A stretch of 5,535 bases of DNA from Pseudomonas sp. PGPPP3 (GTDB lineage Bacteria > Pseudomonadota > Gammaproteobacteria > Pseudomonadales > Pseudomonadaceae), in assembly GCA_002256055.1 (NCBI GenBank), contig NKIE01000138.1, positions 1 to 5,535 of the forward strand. The letters are read 5' to 3'. A model generated the notes under the pieces. That model did not search any database and had not been told where the DNA came from. It was given only the letters and a program-made list of their open reading frames with translations. Made by a program: the position numbers and the translations under genes. Positions 1 through 5,535 of the stretch are shown here, piece after piece; position 1 is the stretch's first letter, and each line of letters starts with the position of its first letter.

Positions 1-303
1 GATGATGCCCATGCCCAGCAAGGTCACGCCGGCGCCGCGCCAATCCAGTGGGCTGAGCTTGACCCCATCAACCAGACGCAGCCAGAGCAAGGCGCTGACC
101 ACATACACACCGCCATAGGCGGCATAGACCCGGCCACTGGCCGCCGGATGCAGGCTCAGCAGCCAGACAAACAACACCAGGCTCAGGGCCGCCGGCAACA
201 GCAGCCACACCGAACCGTCCTTGCGCAGCCACAAGTACGGCAAAAAGCAGCCAACAATTTCCGCCACCGCGGTGGCAAAAAACAGCGCCATGATTTTTAG
301 CAC
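1..303 (-). CDS. ynfA: YnfA-family (UPF0060) small inner-membrane protein, C-terminus cut by window edge
   Basis: Small hydrophobic protein of the UPF0060/YnfA family, distantly related to small multidrug resistance (SMR) transporters. The 101 visible residues hold four likely membrane segments (about 5-24, 32-50, 60-78 and 86 to the edge). They also hold the family signature [14 protein letters not shown] at 52-65 and a membrane-embedded Glu at 15, placed like the essential Glu of SMR proteins. As I recall the E. coli protein (about 108 residues), the two align without gaps, so roughly 8-12 C-terminal residues lie outside the window. I chose the GTG at 303-301 over the ATG at 291-289. The GTG start aligns with the E. 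coli N-terminus and has GTGAG (317-313) nine bases upstream. The ATG has no Shine-Dalgarno sequence, and an in-frame TAA lies just upstream of the GTG. A drug-efflux role is reported for some homologues but is not shown here. Family assignment is firm; substrate is unknown. Confidence 0.9.
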   Translation of the reverse strand, partial: MLKIMALFFATAVAEIVGCFLPYLWLRKDGSVWLLLPAALSLVLFVWLLSLHPAASGRVYAAYGGVYVVSALLWLRLVDGVKLSPLDWRGAGVTLLGMGII

Positions 304-573
304 GGGGAATTACTCACAACAGGCAGTTGGATTGGCCAGCTGATTGCCTTAACTAAGCCGCCATGGGGATGCGGCCATGATGCCGACAACATCGTTCTGG
401 ACCAAGCGTTAGCGTGAAAGCACTGAATTCTGCATGGGCTTACCAACACAAACACGCCATCACGTGCAGTATTTTTCACGCCAAAGGTAATAAATGTTCA
501 ATATTTAAATCGCTCTGTGCATACTTCTTGCTTTATAAACATAGCCTTGTGCGCTAAATCGCCACAGCGCGCT

Positions 574-599
574 TCAAGAAGCCCCGGCTACGGCCGATA
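574..599 (+). promoter_or_regulatory. FliA (sigma-28) flagellar-class promoter for the chemoreceptor gene
   Basis: The -35 element TCAAG lies at 574-578 and the -10 element GCCGATA at 593-599, separated by 14 bases. This matches the sigma-28 consensus (TAAAG or TCAAG, then 14 bases, then GCCGATAA) in both boxes and in spacing. Transcription should begin near 606-608, giving a leader of about 30 bases before the ATG at 638. Chemoreceptor genes are classic class IV flagellar genes, so the location fits. The match is seen directly; activity is inferred. Confidence 0.88.
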
Positions 600-625
600 G
601 TCACTCTGTCCAGAGCACAACCACT

Positions 626-630
626 AAGGA
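626..630 (+). promoter_or_regulatory. Ribosome binding site of the chemoreceptor gene
   Basis: AAGGA lies seven bases upstream of the ATG at 638 and supports that start. Confidence 0.8.
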
Positions 631-637
631 TCACGCC

Positions 638-2782
638 ATGCCGTTCAGTCGCCTCTCTATCCAGTGGAAAATTACGCTACTGGCCGGACTTTGCTTACTG
701 GTAATCGTGACCTTGCTGGTGGCCACCTCGCTGCACCAGGCTCGCAATAGCGCCGATATGGTCAAGCAATCCAGCAGCCAGATGCTCGAACAAGCGGCGC
801 AATTACGCATGCAGGCTCGCGCCGAAGCCCAGGCGCTAGAGATCCAGCGCTACTTCATGGACGCATATCAATACGGCAAGGGCTTCTCCCGCCAGGTGCT
901 GTTCCTGCGTGCCCAGGCCGAAAAACGCTTTCTTGACGCCTTCGACCTGCGCGAAGACATGACCCGGCAGGTGCGTACAGCCCTGGAAGGCAACCCCGAT
1001 CTACTGGGTTTGTATGTGGTATTCGAGGCCAATGCCTTGGACGGCAAAGACAATCTGTTTACTGGCCAAGCGGAACTGGGCAGCAACGACAAGGGTCGTT
1101 TCTCGCTGTACTGGAGCCAGTCCACAGTAGGCAAATTGGAGTCCGAGCCTCTCACCGAGGAGCAGCTAGCCGATACAACAGCAGGCCCCAGCGGTACACC
1201 CTACAACGCTTGGTACACCTGCCCGCGCGACACCAAGGCAGCCTGTGTACTGGATCCTTACTTCGACGATGTTGGCGGTAAAAAAACCCTGATGACCAGC
1301 ATCGCCTTTCCCTTGCTGCTGGACGGCAAACTGGTCGGCGTAATGGGTGTCGATATCAGCCTTGACAGCCTGCAACAACTCAGCATTCAGGCGCACAAGT
1401 CGCTCTATGAAGGGGCTGGCCAGGTCAGCATCATCAGCCCCGCCGGGCTTCTCGCCGGTCACAGCAATGACAGCAAACTGCTTGGCGAACCACTGATAAA
1501 AGCCTTTGCCGAGCAAGGCAGCGAGCTGTTCGACCTGATCAAGCGCGGCCAGCCAGCGGTGCTTAAACACTCGCAGATGCAGCGACTTATCAGCCCGTGG
1601 CAGCCGATCCCTGGCGCCAAGCCATGGAGCGTTCTGCTGGAAGTACCCAATGCCGTGCTGCTGAAGCCAGCGCTGCAACTGGAACAACAGCTCGACCAGC
1701 AAAGCACCGCCGACAGTGCTAAGTCGCTGGTACTAGGCCTGTTTGCGGTACTCCTCGGTTTGCTGCTGATGTGGCTGACTGCACGCGGTGTTACCCGGCC
1801 AATCCTCGGGGTTGCGGCCATGCTCAAAGACATTGCCTCCGGTGAAGGCGACCTGACGCGCCGCCTGGCCTATGCCAAACAGGATGAACTGGGCGAGTTG
1901 ACGGGCTGGTTCAACCGTTTTCTCGACAAGCTCCAACCGATCATCAGCGACGTAAAAAACTCCGTGCAGGATGCCCGCAGCACCGCTGACCAGTCCTCGG
2001 CGATTGCCAACGAAACCAGCGCTGGCATGCAGCAGCAATACCGCGAAGTCGACCAAGTGGCCACCGCCTTCCATGAAATGAGCGCCACCGCTCAGGACGT
2101 GGCCCGCAGTGCGGCTCAAGCAGCAGAAGCCGCTCGCGGCGCCGACCAGGCCACCCGTGAAGGGTTGGGCGTAATCGACACCACCACCCTCAGCATCGAG
2201 CAGTTGGCCAGCGAAATGACCACCGCCATGCGTGAAGTCGAAGGCCTGGCCAACAGCAGCGACAAGATCGGGTCGGTGCTGGAAGTGATCCGCTCGATCG
2301 CCGAGCAAACCAACCTGCTGGCCCTCAATGCGGCTATCGAAGCTGCCCGTGCTGGGGAAGCCGGGCGTGGTTTTGCCGTGGTGGCCGACGAAGTGCGCAA
2401 CCTGGCCAAACGCACCCAGGATTCGGTGGAAGAAATTCGCCAGGTGATTGAAGGCCTGCAAAGCGGCACCCGCGAAGTGGTCAGCAGCATGCATAGCAGC
2501 CATCGCCAGGCCCAGGGCAGCGTGGCCCAAGTGGAAATGGCGGTGGCTGCCTTGCAGCGTATTGGTGAAGCCGTCGGCGTGATCACCGACATGAACCTGC
2601 AAATCGCCAGCGCCGCCGAGGAGCAAAGCTCAGTCGCGGACGAGATCAATCGCAATATCTCGTCGATCCGTGACGTCACCGAAGCCATTTCCAGCCAGGC
2701 AGCGGAGTCGGCCCAGGTCAGCAAGACCCTTAACAGTCTGGCTAACCATCAACAACAGTTGATGGATCAGTTCCGCGTATAA
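638..2782 (+). CDS. Methyl-accepting chemotaxis protein with periplasmic dCache sensor domain
   Basis: Transmembrane chemoreceptor of 714 residues that signals through CheW/CheA to bias flagellar rotation. Residues 12-30 form the first membrane helix. Residues 31 to about 360 form a large periplasmic double-Cache domain; its membrane-distal module contains AWY (191-193), DPYFDD (206-211) and GVMGVDISL (234-242). Residues 363-382 form the second membrane helix. A HAMP linker follows (about 383-437, GEGDLTRRL at 402-410), then the cytoplasmic coiled-coil signalling domain. The highly conserved hairpin tip is at 555-590 ([19 protein letters not shown], then [15 protein letters not shown]). The Ala-Glu-Glu-Gln at 659-663 resembles a methylation site. 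The C-terminus (MDQFRV) lacks a CheR/CheB-tethering WxxF pentapeptide. Layout and N-terminus resemble pseudomonad PctA/PctC/PctD/TlpQ/McpU receptors for amino acids, choline or polyamines. From memory the closest is PctD (choline/acetylcholine), but the ligand is not proven. Single-gene unit under a FliA-type promoter. Confidence 0.95.
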   Translation: MPFSRLSIQWKITLLAGLCLLVIVTLLVATSLHQARNSADMVKQSSSQMLEQAAQLRMQARAEAQALEIQRYFMDAYQYGKGFSRQVLFLRAQAEKRFLDAFDLREDMTRQVRTALEGNPDLLGLYVVFEANALDGKDNLFTGQAELGSNDKGRFSLYWSQSTVGKLESEPLTEEQLADTTAGPSGTPYNAWYTCPRDTKAACVLDPYFDDVGGKKTLMTSIAFPLLLDGKLVGVMGVDISLDSLQQLSIQAHKSLYEGAGQVSIISPAGLLAGHSNDSKLLGEPLIKAFAEQGSELFDLIKRGQPAVLKHSQMQRLISPWQPIPGAKPWSVLLEVPNAVLLKPALQLEQQLDQQSTADSAKSLVLGLFAVLLGLLLMWLTARGVTRPILGVAAMLKDIASGEGDLTRRLAYAKQDELGELTGWFNRFLDKLQPIISDVKNSVQDARSTADQSSAIANETSAGMQQQYREVDQVATAFHEMSATAQDVARSAAQAAEAARGADQATREGLGVIDTTTLSIEQLASEMTTAMREVEGLANSSDKIGSVLEVIRSIAEQTNLLALNAAIEAARAGEAGRGFAVVADEVRNLAKRTQDSVEEIRQVIEGLQSGTREVVSSMHSSHRQAQGSVAQVEMAVAALQRIGEAVGVITDMNLQIASAAEEQSSVADEINRNISSIRDVTEAISSQAAESAQVSKTLNSLANHQQQLMDQFRV

Positions 2783-2892
2783 AGGTGTTTGCGTTCAGGC
2801 TGGCGCCATTTGCGTGCCGGCCTGGCGTGCCCCTCCTTGCCCTGGTCTGCCCTGCGCACTAGGGTCTGTCGGACCTCAAGGGAGAAACACCA
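2783..2892. other. Intergenic spacer with weak hairpin and weak promoter candidate
   Basis: This 110-base gap lies between the chemoreceptor and FMN reductase genes. A 9-bp stem with two G-U pairs (2798-2806 with 2814-2822, loop of seven) follows the chemoreceptor stop, but no T-tract follows it, so it is not a convincing intrinsic terminator. TTGCCC (2837-2842), 17 bases, then TAGGGT (2860-2865) has ideal spacing for a sigma-70 promoter but poor hexamers. The reductase gene may have its own promoter here or be read through from upstream; the sequence does not decide. Confidence 0.35.
2878..2884 (+). promoter_or_regulatory. Ribosome binding site of the FMN reductase gene
   Basis: AAGGGAG lies eight bases upstream of the ATG at 2893 and is a strong Shine-Dalgarno match that fixes the start. 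Confidence 0.8.
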
Positions 2893-3489
2893 ATGCTTAA
2901 TTTTGTTCTCGTCGCCGGCTCCAGCCGCGCCAACAGTCAGTCCGCCAAGGTGGCTGAATTCTTAAGCCAACGCTTGATCGAACAGGGGCACAGCAGTGCC
3001 GCACACTGCAGCGTCATCAACCTGGGCGCAGGCCCATTGCCGCTTTGGCCCAGTGATGACAGCGGTCCGTGGCCACAGTATGCCGAGCAACTGAAGAACG
3101 CCGACGCCGTGGTGATCGTGGCGCCTGAATGGAACGGCATGGCCTGCCCGGCGATCAAGAACTTCTTCATCTATGCCAGCAAGGCCGAACTGGCGCACAA
3201 GCCTGGGTTGTTGGTTGGTGTTTCGTCCGGCATCGGCGGCGCCTACCCGATTAGCGAACTGCGCGCCTCCAGCTACAAGAACTGCCGCCTTTGCTACATC
3301 CCCGAGCACCTGATCGTGCGCCATGCCGAGCAGGTTTTGAATGATGGCGCCGCCAGCAATGAGGACGATCAGCGCCTGCGCGCACGCATCGACTACGCCC
3401 TGGATATTCTCAACAAATACGCCCAGGCGCTGCAGCCGGTACGCGCCAGCATCGACCTTACCCAGCCCGAGTTTGCCAACGGTATGTAA
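2893..3489 (+). CDS. NADPH-dependent FMN reductase-family flavoprotein
   Basis: Cytoplasmic flavodoxin-fold oxidoreductase of 198 residues, a normal length for the NADPH-dependent FMN reductase family (PF03358; includes azoreductase, chromate/quinone reductase and SsuE-like members). These proteins bind FMN and use NAD(P)H to reduce flavin, quinone, azo or metal substrates. The N-terminal strand VLVAGSSRANS (5-15) forms the FMN phosphate-binding loop. The motif PEWNGMACPAIKN (78-90) corresponds to the family PEYNGSxPGxLKN motif that contacts the isoalloxazine ring. SSGIGGAYP (111-119) is the third conserved loop around the flavin. The second motif departs slightly from the usual form (Trp for Tyr at 80, Met-Ala-Cys for Ser-x-Pro), so substrate cannot be inferred. 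The last 25 or so residues extend past the core fold. Convergent with the cytochrome b561 gene across a shared terminator. Confidence 0.88.
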   Translation: MLNFVLVAGSSRANSQSAKVAEFLSQRLIEQGHSSAAHCSVINLGAGPLPLWPSDDSGPWPQYAEQLKNADAVVIVAPEWNGMACPAIKNFFIYASKAELAHKPGLLVGVSSGIGGAYPISELRASSYKNCRLCYIPEHLIVRHAEQVLNDGAASNEDDQRLRARIDYALDILNKYAQALQPVRASIDLTQPEFANGM

Positions 3490-3496
3490 TGGCGCG

Positions 3497-3539
3497 AGAC
3501 ATAAAAAAGCCCGGCACATGGCCGGGCTTTTTTATGTCT
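3497..3539. terminator. Bidirectional intrinsic terminator between convergent genes
   Basis: A perfect 19-bp inverted repeat (3497-3515 with 3521-3539) has a five-base loop. The GC core GCCCGGC/GCCGGGC is flanked by A6 on the left and T6 on the right, so each strand gives a GC stem followed by a U-tract. It lies 8 bases after the reductase stop and 13 bases beyond the cytochrome b561 stop, so it can end both transcripts. Confidence 0.95.
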
Positions 3540-3552
3540 GGGCAAATGCCGA

Positions 3553-4095
3553 TCAGGAGCGCCACATCCGCGCCAAGGTGCCGTCACGCTCAATAAAGTG
3601 GCGCTTCAGGCCGCCAGCTATGTGCAGGCCGATCAAGGCAATGGCAAACCATGGCAGGTTCTCGTGCAACTCCTCGGCAATTTCCCGCACATCACCGTTA
3701 GGGGTGAACTTTGGCAGTGGGAACAGGCCGTAGAACTCGAACGGTTTAGTGCTGGTGCCCAGGGCCACCAGCAGATAACCCGACAGCGGCAAGCCGATCA
3801 TCAGCACATACAAGCCAATGTGCACGCCCTTGGCCAACAGGTTGGCCGGACCATTGTCGCCAATGGCGCGTGGCTTGGGGTTAACCAAGGTCCACAGCAG
3901 GCGCAGACCAATCAGTAGCAACAGTAAGCTGCCGGTGGATTTATGCAGGCTATACAGCACTGGGCGTAAGGAGTTATCGCGGCCGAGTTCGCCCATCAGG
4001 AAACCACCAGCCAGCATGCCAATAATCAACAAAGCCATCAGCCAGTGCAGCGCGCGACTGACGCTGCCGTAAGTGTCTTCGGTATTGCGCAACAT
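3553..4095 (-). CDS. Cytochrome b561 (di-heme inner-membrane electron carrier)
   Basis: Bacterial cytochrome b561 of 180 residues (PF01292 superfamily, like E. coli CybB), an inner-membrane b-type cytochrome with two hemes. E. coli CybB is linked to superoxide/quinone redox chemistry; the partner here is unknown. Four membrane helices are visible (about 14-33, 48-70, 90-111 and 148-166). Conserved histidines match the family pattern: H17 (RALHW), H51 (LHKSTG), H92 (VHIGLY), H144 (LHENL), H158 (GLHIAG) and H166 (RHFIERDGTLARMW). The heme ligands should be among H17, H51, H92 and H158, by family comparison. The frame stays open to an upstream ATG at 4149, but I chose the ATG at 4095. It has AAGGAG six bases upstream, the family N-terminus begins there, and the 18 extra residues look unrelated. 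A response-regulator box lies about 60 bases upstream. Ends at the shared terminator. Confidence 0.92.
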   Translation of the reverse strand: MLRNTEDTYGSVSRALHWLMALLIIGMLAGGFLMGELGRDNSLRPVLYSLHKSTGSLLLLLIGLRLLWTLVNPKPRAIGDNGPANLLAKGVHIGLYVLMIGLPLSGYLLVALGTSTKPFEFYGLFPLPKFTPNGDVREIAEELHENLPWFAIALIGLHIAGGLKRHFIERDGTLARMWRS

Positions 4096-4101
4096 GCAAA
4101 A

Positions 4102-4107
4102 CTCCTT
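4102..4107 (-). promoter_or_regulatory. Ribosome binding site deciding the cytochrome b561 start
   Basis: On the minus strand, AAGGAG (4107-4102) sits six bases before the ATG at 4095. This perfect Shine-Dalgarno sequence selects that start over the in-frame ATG at 4149. Confidence 0.85.
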
Positions 4108-4138
4108 ATTGTTCCGGCCAATACCGGTGGTGGCACAA

Positions 4139-4171
4139 AGCATAGGCATCCAGTCTTAACCCAACCTTAAG
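4139..4171 (-). promoter_or_regulatory. BqsR/PmrA-type tandem-repeat box and putative promoter of cytochrome b561
   Basis: On the minus strand a direct repeat TTAAG (4170-4166), six bases, TTAAG (4159-4155) lies upstream of the cytochrome b561 gene, in its orientation. This is exactly the TTAAG-N6-TTAAG site described for the ferrous-iron-responsive regulator BqsR (CarR) of P. aeruginosa. It is also close to the PmrA box (CTTAAG-N5-CTTAAG, here CTTAAG-N5-GTTAAG). A -10-like TATGCT (4144-4139) begins ten bases after the second repeat. The -35 position would fall inside the box and has no good hexamer there, as expected for an activator-dependent promoter. The repeat is seen directly; which regulator binds is inferred. 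Confidence 0.6.
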
Positions 4172-4218
4172 CGTATGGCGGCCACAGCATGTGCCGATCA
4201 TTCACGCGGTGAAGTCAC

Positions 4219-4246
4219 TTGGTCTGTGCCGGAGGGTCTTTATAAT
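4219..4246 (+). promoter_or_regulatory. Sigma-70 promoter of the patatin-like gene
   Basis: A perfect TATAAT -10 hexamer lies at 4241-4246, with TTGGTC at 4219-4224 as a weak -35 and a 16-base spacer. Transcription should start near 4253, giving a leader of about 20 bases before the GTG at 4273. This makes the upstream in-frame GTG at 4255 an unlikely start, because it sits almost at the 5' end of the RNA. Confidence 0.65.
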
Positions 4247-4259
4247 CACGGCCAGTGAT

Positions 4260-4266
4260 AAGGGAG
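4260..4266 (+). promoter_or_regulatory. Ribosome binding site deciding the patatin-like gene start
   Basis: AAGGGAG lies six bases upstream of the GTG at 4273. The alternative GTG at 4255 overlaps the promoter and has no Shine-Dalgarno sequence. Confidence 0.8.
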
Positions 4267-4272
4267 AGCGAC

Positions 4273-5352
4273 GTGCACGGCATACAGATCAAATCCCCGG
4301 CCCTGACCATCAAGGCCGGCCCCCGCGCTATGGCGCGCATCAAGGCCAACGGTCTGACGCCTGCTGATGTCGGAATTTTGCCCGGCGCCGCCGGCGGGCC
4401 GAAGGCCCTGGGTATTCAAGGCATGGACTTGGCGCTGTTTGGCGACTGGCTGGCCCGTGCGCCCCGTGAACGCGCCCTGATCGGTGCATCCATTGGTTCC
4501 TGGCGCTTTGCCAGTGCCTGCCTGCCCGATGCTGCAGCCGGCATTCGTCGCCTTGGCGAGCTGTACAACGACCAGCACTTCAGTAAAGACAGCGACAGAG
4601 CCCAGGTCAGCGCCAGCTGTCGGCAGATGCTCGCCGACCTGCTCGACGGCCAGGACGCCCAGTTGCTGAGCAACCCCTACTATCGCCTGAACATCGTGGT
4701 GGTCAAAAGCCATGGCCTGCTCGCCGAGGATCATCCCAAACGCCTCGGCCTGGGGCTGTCAGCCGTGATCGGCAACAACCTGCTAAGCCGCGCACGGCTG
4801 GGCAAACACTTCGAGCGCCTGATCGCCCACGACAGTCGCCAGGCTCCGCCATTGCAGGCCCTGGATGACTTCACCACACGCTACCTGAGCCTGACACCGG
4901 AGAACCTGCGCCACAGCCTGCTGGCCTCGGGCTCCATCCCCATGGTCATGGAAGCGGTGCGTGACATCCCCGGCGCGGCCAAAGGCACCTACCGCGACGG
5001 CGGCCTGCTCGACTATCACCTCGACCTGCCCTACAGCGGCAGCGACATCGTGCTCTACCCGCACTTCACCGACCGCGTGATTCCCGGCTGGTTCGACAAG
5101 AGCCTGCCCTGGCGCCGCGCCGACAACGGTCGCTTGCAGGATGTGCTGCTGCTCGCCCCCTCGCGTGATTACCTAGCCCGCCTGCCCCACGGCAAGCTGC
5201 CGGACCGCAACGACTTCAAACGCTACTTGGGTGATCCGGCCGGCCGCCGGCGCTACTGGAGCCAGGCCATGGCCGAGAGCCAGCGCCTGGGTGATGAATT
5301 CCTCGAACTGGCCGATAATGGCCGCCTCGCCGAGCGCCTGCAGGCGCTCTGA
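4273..5352 (+). CDS. Patatin-like phospholipase family protein (serine hydrolase)
   Basis: Predicted acyl hydrolase of 359 residues using the patatin Ser-Asp dyad; the family cleaves ester bonds in phospholipids or other lipids. All three patatin signatures are visible. A glycine-rich oxyanion loop GAAGGPKALG is at 38-47. The nucleophile elbow GASIG (GxSxG) is at 71-75, with Ser73 as nucleophile. DGG at 242-244 supplies the catalytic Asp242. LLASGSIPMV (217-226) matches the conserved Ala/Ser-Pro segment that precedes the Asp in patatins. The roughly 115 residues after the Asp motif form a charged C-terminal extension. No signal peptide or membrane helix is seen, so a cytoplasmic or peripheral location is likely. 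GTG start at 4273, chosen from the ribosome binding site and the promoter position. A thioesterase gene follows after 53 bases on the same strand and may be co-transcribed. Substrate unknown. Confidence 0.85.
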   Translation: MHGIQIKSPALTIKAGPRAMARIKANGLTPADVGILPGAAGGPKALGIQGMDLALFGDWLARAPRERALIGASIGSWRFASACLPDAAAGIRRLGELYNDQHFSKDSDRAQVSASCRQMLADLLDGQDAQLLSNPYYRLNIVVVKSHGLLAEDHPKRLGLGLSAVIGNNLLSRARLGKHFERLIAHDSRQAPPLQALDDFTTRYLSLTPENLRHSLLASGSIPMVMEAVRDIPGAAKGTYRDGGLLDYHLDLPYSGSDIVLYPHFTDRVIPGWFDKSLPWRRADNGRLQDVLLLAPSRDYLARLPHGKLPDRNDFKRYLGDPAGRRRYWSQAMAESQRLGDEFLELADNGRLAERLQAL

Positions 5353-5405
5353 AGCCACCACTGCTGGCTGCCCGATAACGGCGGCCCTGCCCCGAGATCC
5401 CTGTC
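5353..5405. other. Short intercistronic spacer with a stem-loop
   Basis: The 53 bases between the patatin-like and thioesterase genes hold a 7-bp stem with one G-U pair (5366-5372 with 5380-5386, loop of seven). No T-tract follows, so it is not an intrinsic terminator. The spacing is compatible with co-transcription. Confidence 0.4.
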
Positions 5406-5535
5406 ATGGCCCGCCTGTCCCTGCAATTTCCCGAAGACCAGTACTGCTACCAGACTCAGCTGACGGTGCGGGTCACCGATATCAATGGCGCCAATCACTT
5501 GGGCAACGACTCGATGATCTCGATGATTTCCGAGG
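5406..5535 (+). CDS. Hotdog-fold thioesterase family protein, N-terminal part only
   Basis: Only the first 43 codons are in the window; the gene continues past the right edge. The protein begins MARLSLQFPEDQYCYQ and contains RVTDINGANHLGND at 22-35, followed by SMISMISE. This is the N-terminal signature of 4-hydroxybenzoyl-CoA thioesterase-like hotdog proteins (4HBT/acyl-CoA thioesterase). In these proteins the Asp of the xxD-x-N-x-NH motif (Asp25 here, with Asn30 and His31) is usually catalytic. Such enzymes hydrolyse acyl-CoA or acyl-ACP thioesters; the substrate is not predictable from this fragment. The Shine-Dalgarno sequence is weak (CGAGA, about 5393-5397, nine to twelve bases upstream). 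Same strand as the patatin-like gene and 53 bases downstream, so perhaps its operon partner. Confidence 0.82.
   Translation, partial: MARLSLQFPEDQYCYQTQLTVRVTDINGANHLGNDSMISMISE

Larger units (their letters stand above)
304..637. other. Divergent intergenic region between ynfA and the chemoreceptor gene
   Basis: This 334-base non-coding stretch separates two divergent genes. Its right end holds the FliA promoter and ribosome binding site of the chemoreceptor gene. Bases about 481-545 are clearly more AT-rich than the surroundings, as is common in promoter regions. On the minus strand I found no convincing -35/-10 pair for ynfA. A short GCCGC/GCGGC hairpin (357-375) is present but unremarkable. 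An open frame of 60 codons on the minus strand (479-297) has no recognisable content and no good ribosome binding site, so I do not call it a gene. No riboswitch class was recognised. Confidence 0.7.

Noticed and set aside
297..479. 60-codon minus-strand frame upstream of ynfA
   Set aside because: No Shine-Dalgarno sequence, no recognisable motif and low-complexity composition; it is best read as leader or intergenic DNA.
304..480. Riboswitch (guanidine or other) in the ynfA leader
   Set aside because: Considered because YnfA is related to SMR transporters, but I saw no conserved guanidine-riboswitch elements and only a 5-bp hairpin.
1733..2626. Long open frame (297 codons) on the minus strand inside the chemoreceptor gene
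   Set aside because: It is a shadow of a GC-rich, codon-biased gene on the other strand. Its translation is rich in His, Gly and Ala with no recognisable domain, while the plus-strand frame encodes a textbook signalling domain.
2798..2822. Hairpin after the chemoreceptor stop as a terminator
   Set aside because: The stem needs two G-U pairs and no T-tract follows.
3341..3918. Plus-strand frames overlapping the reductase end and the cytochrome b561 gene
   Set aside because: They run through the strong terminator or lie antisense to a histidine-complete cytochrome gene; both are shadows.
4111..4124. CCGG-N6-CCGG repeat in the cytochrome b561 leader as an operator
   Set aside because: Only four-base arms, which are common by chance in GC-rich DNA, and no match to a known regulator site.
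4246..4734. 162-codon open frame on the minus strand within the patatin-like gene
   Set aside because: It overlaps a gene with intact catalytic motifs and shows no family features itself.

Overview
The window looks like ordinary chromosome of a Pseudomonas species. It is moderately GC-rich. The chemoreceptor has the signalling domain typical of pseudomonad dCache receptors, and its promoter matches the flagellar sigma factor (FliA). The other proteins (YnfA-type membrane protein, cytochrome b561, patatin-like hydrolase, hotdog thioesterase) are of types common in that genus. The species cannot be fixed from this sequence. There is no mobile element, RNA gene, CRISPR array or phage remnant.

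Layout: (1) 1-303, minus strand: 5' part of a ynfA-type small membrane protein gene, cut by the window edge. (2) 304-637: divergent intergenic region with a very good FliA (sigma-28) promoter for the next gene. (3) 638-2782, plus: complete methyl-accepting chemotaxis protein with a large periplasmic dCache-type sensor. (4) 2893-3489, plus: NADPH-dependent FMN reductase-family flavoprotein. (5) 3497-3539: perfect 19-bp inverted-repeat terminator serving both convergent genes. (6) 3553-4095, minus: cytochrome b561. (7) 4096-4272: divergent regulatory region. It holds a TTAAG-N6-TTAAG tandem repeat (BqsR/PmrA-type response-regulator box) facing the cytochrome gene, and a sigma-70 promoter with a consensus TATAAT facing the other way. 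(8) 4273-5352, plus: patatin-like serine hydrolase with a GTG start. (9) 5406-5535, plus: start of a hotdog-fold thioesterase, cut by the window edge and probably co-transcribed with the patatin-like gene.

The genes do not form one pathway. The chemoreceptor is an isolated flagellar-regulon gene. The FMN reductase and cytochrome b561 are both redox proteins but are convergent and separately controlled. The patatin-like hydrolase and thioesterase could form a small operon for lipid or acyl-chain hydrolysis. I found no clearly novel system. The most useful observation is the response-regulator box upstream of cytochrome b561, which suggests control by ferrous iron, metal or cationic stress.
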